Origin: DATLAN01 sp035527455
GTDB lineage: Bacteria > Planctomycetota > Planctomycetia > Pirellulales > Thermoguttaceae
Reading direction: 5' to 3'
Assembly (NCBI GenBank): GCA_035527455.1
Contig: DATLAN010000179.1
Coordinates: 1-10,916, forward strand
DNA length: 10,916 nucleotides
Both the position numbers and the translations under genes were made by a program. The first letter of the stretch is position 1. Each line of letters begins with the position of its first letter. A model generated the notes under the pieces. The model made no database searches, had not been told where the DNA came from, and saw only the letters and a program-made list of their open reading frames with translations. Below, piece after piece: positions 6,865-10,916 of this stretch.

Positions 6865-7908
6865 ATGCAGACGATGAAGGCGCTGGTCAAGTCGAAGGCC
6901 GAGCCCGGTCTTTGGCTCGAAGAGGTCCCGGTTCCACAGATCGGCATCAACGACGTGTTGATCGAGGTCTTGCGGACGGGAATTTGCGGCACGGACGTCC
7001 ATATCTACAACTGGGACGCTTGGGCCCAAAAGACGGTGCCGCTGCCCTTGGTGATCGGTCACGAGTTCGTCGGCCGGATCGTCGAACTCGGCAGCAACGT
7101 CAAGGATTTTCGCGTCGGCGACGTCGTCAGCGGCGAAGGCCACGTGGTCTGCGGGCGATGCCGGAATTGTCTGGCCGGCCGCCGGCACCTCTGCATGGGC
7201 ACTTCGAGCATCGGCGTCAACCGGCCGGGTGCCTACGCCGAGTATCTCGCCCTGCCGGTGACCAACGTCTGGCACCACGAGCCGGGCATCTCCCGCGACG
7301 TTCAGGCGGTCTTCGACCCGCTGGGCAACGCGGTTCATACCGCCCTGACGTTCCCCGTGTTGGGCGAAGACGTCCTGATCACCGGTGCCGGGCCGATCGG
7401 GATCATGGCGGTCGCCGTCGTCAAGCACGCCGGCGCCCGACACGTAGTCGTCACCGACGTCAATCCGTATCGCCTCGAATTGGCCAAGAAGATGAAGCCC
7501 ACGTTGACGCTCGACGTGCGGACCGAGAGCATCGCCGAGGCCCAGAAGCGGCTCGGCATGAAGGAGGGGTTCGACGTGGGGTTGGAGATGTCGGGCAACG
7601 CCGACGCCTTTCGCGACATGCTGGCCAATATGTGCCACGGCGGCAAGATCGCGATGCTCGGGATTCCCGCCGAACCGATGGCCATCGACTGGCACACGGT
7701 GGTGTTCAACATGCTCACGATCAAGGGGATTTACGGCCGCGAGATGTACGAGACCTGGTACAAGATGACCGTGATGATCCAAAGCGGTCTCAACATCGAT
7801 CCGATCATCACCCATCGCTTCGACTATACGCATTTCGAACAGGGTTTCGCCGTCATGCGGTCGGGCAACTCGGGCAAAGTCGTCCTGACGTGGAAGGAGG
7901 AAGGGTGA
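6865..7908 (+). CDS. tdh: L-threonine 3-dehydrogenase
   Basis: The 347-residue zinc-dependent medium-chain dehydrogenase oxidises L-threonine to 2-amino-3-ketobutyrate with NAD+. Catalytic zinc ligands are Cys41 (GICGTDVHIYNWD), His66 and Glu67 (GHEFVG). The structural zinc site is Cys96, Cys99, Cys102 and Cys110 (CGRCRNC then C). The NAD-binding Rossmann loop GAGPIG is at 174-179. These positions are offset by three from those of E. coli Tdh (341 residues), and the Tdh-like C-terminus (FAVMRSGNSGKVVL) is present, so this is Tdh and not a generic sorbitol- or alcohol-type dehydrogenase. AGGAA at 6854-6858 supports the ATG at 6865; a second ATG at 6874 is possible. The stop overlaps the kbl start by one base (TGATG), indicating translational coupling. 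Confidence 0.95.
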   Translation: MQTMKALVKSKAEPGLWLEEVPVPQIGINDVLIEVLRTGICGTDVHIYNWDAWAQKTVPLPLVIGHEFVGRIVELGSNVKDFRVGDVVSGEGHVVCGRCRNCLAGRRHLCMGTSSIGVNRPGAYAEYLALPVTNVWHHEPGISRDVQAVFDPLGNAVHTALTFPVLGEDVLITGAGPIGIMAVAVVKHAGARHVVVTDVNPYRLELAKKMKPTLTLDVRTESIAEAQKRLGMKEGFDVGLEMSGNADAFRDMLANMCHGGKIAMLGIPAEPMAIDWHTVVFNMLTIKGIYGREMYETWYKMTVMIQSGLNIDPIITHRFDYTHFEQGFAVMRSGNSGKVVLTWKEEG

Positions 7909-7910
7909 TG
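7894..7910 (+). promoter_or_regulatory. Internal Shine-Dalgarno and TGATG coupling signal for kbl
   Basis: AAGGAGG lies in the last codons of tdh, seven bases before the kbl ATG. The tdh stop TGA shares its final A with that ATG, so the two products are likely made in a coupled fashion. Confidence 0.75.
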
Positions 7911-9092
7911 TTCGGTGCGATGAAGCAGCACCTGGCCGACGAACTCGATCAAATCCGCGGCGCCGGCCTGTTCAAGGGCGAGCGGATCATCACCAGCCCG
8001 CAACGGGCCCGCGTCGGCGTGCTGGAACACGAACCGGTGCTGAACCTCTGCGCGAACAACTACCTGGGACTGGCCGACCACCCCGCGGTGATCGCGGCCG
8101 CCCACGAGGCGCTGGATCGTTGGGGATACGGGCTGGCCTCCGTCCGGTTCATCTGCGGCACCCAGCAGATCCACAAGCAGCTCGAACGGAAGATCAGCGA
8201 GTTCCTCGGCACCGAGGACACCATTCTCTACTCGTCCTGCTTCGACGCCAACGGAGGACTGTTCGAGACGTTGCTCGGACCGGAAGACGCCGTGCTCTCC
8301 GATCAGCTCAATCACGCCAGCATCATCGACGGCGTACGGCTCTGCAAGGCGAAGCGGTTCCGGTACAAGAACAACGACATGAGCGACCTCGAGGACCGGT
8401 TGAAAGAGGCCCGCGACGCCCGGTTTCGCATCATCGCCACCGACGGGGTCTTCTCCATGGACGGGATTCTCGCCAATCTGGCGGGCATCTGCGAGCTGGC
8501 CGACAAGTACGACGCGGCGGTGATGGTCGACGACTCGCACGCCGTCGGCGTCGTCGGCCGTCGCGGCCGCGGCACGCCCGAGTATCACGGCGTGATCGAT
8601 CGCGTCGACATCGTCACGGGCACGTTGGGCAAGGCCCTGGGCGGGGCCAGCGGAGGATACACCAGCGGTCGGAAGGAGATCATCGACCTGCTCCGTCAGC
8701 GCAGCCGGCCGTACCTCTTCTCCAATACGCTCGCGCCGCCGATCGTGGGCGCGTCGATGAAGACGCTCGATCTGTTGAGCGAGTCGACCGAGCTGCGCGA
8801 CAAGCTCGAAGCCAACACGCGGCTCTTCCGCCGGGGCATGGCGGACCGGGGCTTCAAGATCACGCCGGGTGAACACCCCATCTGCCCGATCATGCTCGGC
8901 GACGCCGTGCTGGCCACCCGCATGGCCGACGCCTTGCTCGAGCGGGGAATCTACGTGATCGGCTTCTCCTATCCGGTGGTTCCCCAAGGCGAGGCCCGCA
9001 TTCGCGTGCAGGTGTCCGCCGCGCACAGCGACGACGATTTGCAGTTCGCCATGGAAGCGTTCGCCGCAGTCAGAGAAGAACTCGGCATGTGA
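7908..9092 (+). CDS. kbl: 2-amino-3-ketobutyrate CoA ligase (glycine C-acetyltransferase)
   Basis: This 394-residue PLP enzyme of the alpha-oxoamine synthase family cleaves 2-amino-3-ketobutyrate with CoA to glycine and acetyl-CoA, completing threonine breakdown started by Tdh. The PLP lysine is Lys242 in GTLGKALGG. His136 (LNHAS) and Asp208/His211 (DDSHAVG) are the cofactor-contact residues, and FSMDG (182-186) and SNTLAPP are family signatures. E. coli Kbl has 398 residues with PLP Lys244, so length and register agree. The ATG is preceded by AAGGAGG at 7894-7900 within the end of tdh. An upstream open frame continues far into tdh but is a shadow. The unstable intermediate favours physical coupling of the two enzymes, which fits their overlap. 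Confidence 0.95.
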   Translation: MFGAMKQHLADELDQIRGAGLFKGERIITSPQRARVGVLEHEPVLNLCANNYLGLADHPAVIAAAHEALDRWGYGLASVRFICGTQQIHKQLERKISEFLGTEDTILYSSCFDANGGLFETLLGPEDAVLSDQLNHASIIDGVRLCKAKRFRYKNNDMSDLEDRLKEARDARFRIIATDGVFSMDGILANLAGICELADKYDAAVMVDDSHAVGVVGRRGRGTPEYHGVIDRVDIVTGTLGKALGGASGGYTSGRKEIIDLLRQRSRPYLFSNTLAPPIVGASMKTLDLLSESTELRDKLEANTRLFRRGMADRGFKITPGEHPICPIMLGDAVLATRMADALLERGIYVIGFSYPVVPQGEARIRVQVSAAHSDDDLQFAMEAFAAVREELGM

Positions 9093-9135
9093 ATCTACGG
9101 GCCCGCGCAGAAATAGCCTGGTACATTTTTCAGCG

Positions 9136-9186
9136 AGGGTGGCACGCCCTGGAGGGTGGCACGCCCTGGAGGGTGGCACGCCCTGA
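9136..9186 (+). repeat. Three tandem copies of a 17-bp unit
   Basis: The unit AGGGTGGCACGCCCTGG occurs at 9136-9152 and 9153-9169. A third copy with one final change occupies 9170-9186. The third copy lies inside the left arm of the adjoining 32-bp inverted repeat, so the array looks like outward duplication of the end of that element. Confidence 0.9.
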
Positions 9187-9247
9187 GGAACGAAGGGCGT
9201 GGAAAACCTGCCAAACCACGCCCTTCGTTCCTCAGGGCGTGCCACCC
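9171..9247. repeat. Perfect 32-bp inverted repeat, nested palindrome; possible kbl terminator
   Basis: Arms 9171-9202 and 9216-9247 are perfectly complementary over 32 bp with a 13-base spacer. Each arm is also a hairpin: CACGCCCT at 9177-9184 pairs with AGGGCGTG at 9194-9201. It begins 79 bases after the kbl stop and could end the operon transcript, although no U-run follows. The perfect match suggests recent insertion or conversion. Confidence 0.9.
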
Positions 9248-9275
9248 AATTGGAGAAGTTGTTTCTGTGCGGGCC

Positions 9276-9404
9276 CTACGGCTCGACCACCAGCGGCACC
9301 TGCTCGATCGCGTTGTGCCCCGACTTGGCGAAGGGGCGCGGCATGGGTTGGGCGATGCCGGCCGCGTCGATCGTGCGGCAGCTTGCAGCCGGCGAAGAGA
9401 TGGG
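9276..9404 (-). pseudogene. Possible 3' remnant of a degraded gene
   Basis: On the minus strand an open frame from 9404 ends in TAG at 9276-9278. Its last 32 or so codons (from about 9375) end almost exclusively in G or C, as in the real genes here. They read as a plausible protein tail with IDAAGIAQPMPRPF and a final VPLVVEP. No start codon or upstream coding part remains: a TAA lies in frame at 9405-9407. The tail loosely recalls the C-terminus of the sulfite-oxidase dimerisation domain, but this is a weak resemblance. It could also be chance coding-like sequence. Confidence 0.4.
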
Positions 9405-9445
9405 TTATGGTGTTTGCGGTTTCAGTTCTCGACTTCCTGACGTGG

Positions 9446-9464
9446 GGCACGTTTGCAACGTGCC
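9446..9464. repeat. Small perfect hairpin
   Basis: GGCACGTT at 9446-9453 pairs with AACGTGCC at 9457-9464 around a three-base loop. It stands alone, without a second copy in this window. It resembles a palindrome that I recall from planctomycete intergenic DNA. Confidence 0.7.
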
Positions 9465-9481
9465 TACAACCGAAAAGATTT

Positions 9482-9553
9482 GTAGGGTGGGCACCGCCCA
9501 CCAATGCGAATCGAGAGGATGGATTGGGATTTGGTGGGCGGTGCCCACCCTAC
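9482..9553. repeat. Perfect 23-bp inverted repeat just upstream of the sulfatase
   Basis: Arms 9482-9504 and 9531-9553 are perfectly complementary, with a 26-base spacer. Each arm is a hairpin: GGTGGGC and GCCCACC flank a three-base loop. The right arm ends 23 bases before the sulfatase ATG and 10 before its GGAAAGG Shine-Dalgarno, so it would sit in the leader of any transcript that begins upstream. Confidence 0.9.
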
Positions 9554-9576
9554 TCTAGAACCCGGAAAGGCGTATC

Positions 9577-10916
9577 ATGCCACGAATCATCCTCTGCTGT
9601 GTTGCCTTGCTCCTGTCCATGACGGCGCTTCCCCCCGGCTCGACCAGGGCGGCCGGCGACGTGCAGAAGCCGAACGTCGTGATCCTCTTCGCCGACGACT
9701 TGGGCTACGGCGACCTGGGCTGTTTCGGCCACCCGACCATCCGCACGCCCAATCTCGACCGCATGGCGGCCGAGGGACAGAAATGGACGCAGTTCTACGC
9801 GGCCGCGTCGGTTTGCACGCCCAGCCGGGCCGGACTGATGACCGGCCGACTGCCCATCCGCAGCGGCATGTGCGGCAACCGCCGGGTGCTCTTCCCCGAT
9901 TCGATCGGCGGACTGCCCGACGAGGAAATCACCCTGGCCGAGGCGCTGAAGGCCCAGGGATACGCGACCGCCTGCGTGGGCAAGTGGCACCTGGGCCATC
10001 TTCCCCAATACCTGCCGACCAGCAACGGGTTCGATTCGTACTTTGGCATACCCTACTCGAACGACATGCGGATGTGGGACGACAAGGCGAAGATGGCGCC
10101 CTTGATGCGCAATGAAGAGGTCATCGAGGTGCCGGCCGATCAGACCACCTTGACGCGCCGCTACACGGCCGAAGCGGTCGAGTTCATCCGCACGAACAAG
10201 GACCGGCCCTTCTTCCTCTACATGCCGCACACCTTTCCCCACGTGCCGCTGTACCGGTCCAAGGAGTTCACCGACACGAGCCTTCGCGGCCTGTACGGCG
10301 ACGTGGTCGAGGAACTCGACTGGTCGGTCGGCCGGGTGCTCGATACGCTGCGGCAACTGGAGATCGACGAGCGCACCATGGTCGTCTTCACGTCGGACAA
10401 CGGCCCGTGGCTGATCATGAAGCTCAACGGCGGCTCGGCCGGGCTGCTGCGCGAGGGCAAGGGCTGCACCTACGAAGGCGGCATGCGCGAGCCGACCATC
10501 TTCTGGTGGCCCGGACGCATCCCCGCCGGCACCGTGGTCGCCGATCTGGGCAGCACGCTCGACCTGTTCGTCACCGCGTCGAAACTGGCCGGTGCCCCGG
10601 TGCCCGACGATCGCGTGCCCAACGATCGCGTCATCGACGGCGTCGACCTTTCGCCGGCGCTGTTCGGCACGGGCAAGAGCCCCCGGACGACGATGTTCTT
10701 CTACCGCAATCTCGAGTTATTCGCCGTCCGCAAGGGCCCGTACAAGGCCCATTTCATCACGCAGCCGGCCTACGGCCCCGGCGGAAAGGTCGCGCACGAC
10801 CCGCCCGAGCTGTACCATCTCGAGCACGATCCGAGTGAGCAATTCAACGTCGCCGACCAGCATCCCGACGTCGTGGCCGACCTGATCCGCGAAGTCCAGC
10901 GGCACCGAGAAACGCT
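9577..10916 (+). CDS. Secreted sulfatase (arylsulfatase family), C-terminus outside window
   Basis: The visible 446 residues form a type I sulfatase, which hydrolyses sulfate esters using a formylglycine made from cysteine. Residues 1-25 are a signal peptide (basic start, hydrophobic IILCCVALLLSMTAL, cleavage probably near TRA-AG), so export is expected. The two Cys in the signal do not form a lipobox. Metal ligands Asp40 and Asp41 lie in LFADDLGYGDLG. CTPSR at 80-84 is the modification motif with Cys80 as the formylglycine precursor, followed by AGLMTGR. GKWHLG (135-140), PHTFPH (217-222), SDNG (273-276) and EGKGCTYEGGMREP (293-306) carry further active-site residues. DPSEQFNVA near 418-426 is typical of the C-terminal region, so only a short tail should be missing. 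GGAAAGG at 9564-9570 supports the start. The substrate, probably a sulfated polysaccharide or glycan, cannot be read from sequence. Confidence 0.95.
   Translation, partial: MPRIILCCVALLLSMTALPPGSTRAAGDVQKPNVVILFADDLGYGDLGCFGHPTIRTPNLDRMAAEGQKWTQFYAAASVCTPSRAGLMTGRLPIRSGMCGNRRVLFPDSIGGLPDEEITLAEALKAQGYATACVGKWHLGHLPQYLPTSNGFDSYFGIPYSNDMRMWDDKAKMAPLMRNEEVIEVPADQTTLTRRYTAEAVEFIRTNKDRPFFLYMPHTFPHVPLYRSKEFTDTSLRGLYGDVVEELDWSVGRVLDTLRQLEIDERTMVVFTSDNGPWLIMKLNGGSAGLLREGKGCTYEGGMREPTIFWWPGRIPAGTVVADLGSTLDLFVTASKLAGAPVPDDRVPNDRVIDGVDLSPALFGTGKSPRTTMFFYRNLELFAVRKGPYKAHFITQPAYGPGGKVAHDPPELYHLEHDPSEQFNVADQHPDVVADLIREVQRHRET

Larger units (their letters stand above)
9093..9576. other. Repeat-dense intergenic region between kbl and sulfatase
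   Basis: This 484-base spacer has no intact gene. It contains, in order, a 17-bp tandem triplication (9136-9186), a perfect 32-bp inverted repeat (9171-9247), a coding-like minus-strand remnant (9276-9404), a small hairpin (9446-9464) and a perfect 23-bp inverted repeat (9482-9553). No strong promoter for the sulfatase was found. Confidence 0.75.

Noticed and set aside
6912..7907. Long N-terminal extension of kbl overlapping tdh
   Set aside because: The extra 332 residues are out-of-frame tdh and Arg-rich; kbl homology and the Shine-Dalgarno place the start at 7908.
7824..9245. 473-codon antisense open frame over kbl
   Set aside because: It begins inside the inverted repeat at 9216-9247 and mirrors kbl; no motif recognised.
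9156..9622. Plus-strand open frames in the kbl-sulfatase spacer
   Set aside because: They run through the inverted repeats and out of frame into the sulfatase, have no ribosome binding site and no gene-like codon pattern.

Overview
The window is high-GC bacterial DNA and most resembles a planctomycete of the Pirellulales type. This is inferred from the gene content: a secreted arylsulfatase-type sulfatase, a tungsten aldehyde oxidoreductase, and a small zinc-ribbon membrane protein of a style I associate with that group. It also rests on many palindromic intergenic repeats with sequences I recall from planctomycete intergenic DNA. No rRNA, tRNA, CRISPR array, phage gene or transposase gene is visible.

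Layout. At the left edge, on the minus strand, is the 5' part of a zinc-ribbon plus transmembrane protein (1-322). It faces away from a plus-strand polyprenyl-phosphate sugar-1-phosphate transferase (635-2029). The intervening space holds a 34-bp inverted repeat pair (372-478) and a good sigma70-type promoter (551-579) that fits a start at 635. A 690-base region without a convincing gene follows (2030-2719). It carries several inverted repeats and an AT-rich dyad. Next is an unrecognised 376-residue protein (2720-3850) with helix-hairpin-helix and sigma-region-4-like segments.

From 4023 to 9092 four plus-strand genes lie close together and probably form one transcription unit: an aldehyde:ferredoxin oxidoreductase, a DapA/N-acetylneuraminate-lyase superfamily enzyme, L-threonine 3-dehydrogenase (tdh) and 2-amino-3-ketobutyrate CoA ligase (kbl). 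The tdh stop and kbl start overlap by one base. Tdh and Kbl convert threonine to glycine plus acetyl-CoA. The first two genes could form an aldolase/aldehyde-oxidation pair, or could deal with aldehydes arising from the threonine route; that link is inference.

From 9093 to 9576 is a repeat-dense spacer. It has a 17-bp tandem triplication running into a perfect 32-bp inverted repeat, a coding-like remnant on the minus strand, a small hairpin and a perfect 23-bp inverted repeat. A sulfatase with signal peptide and formylglycine motif then runs off the right edge (9577-10916).

The metabolic genes look like ordinary family members. The less explained parts are the nested palindromes in the spacers, the 376-residue protein with its long leader, and the pairing of the aldehyde oxidoreductase with a pyruvate-type aldolase.
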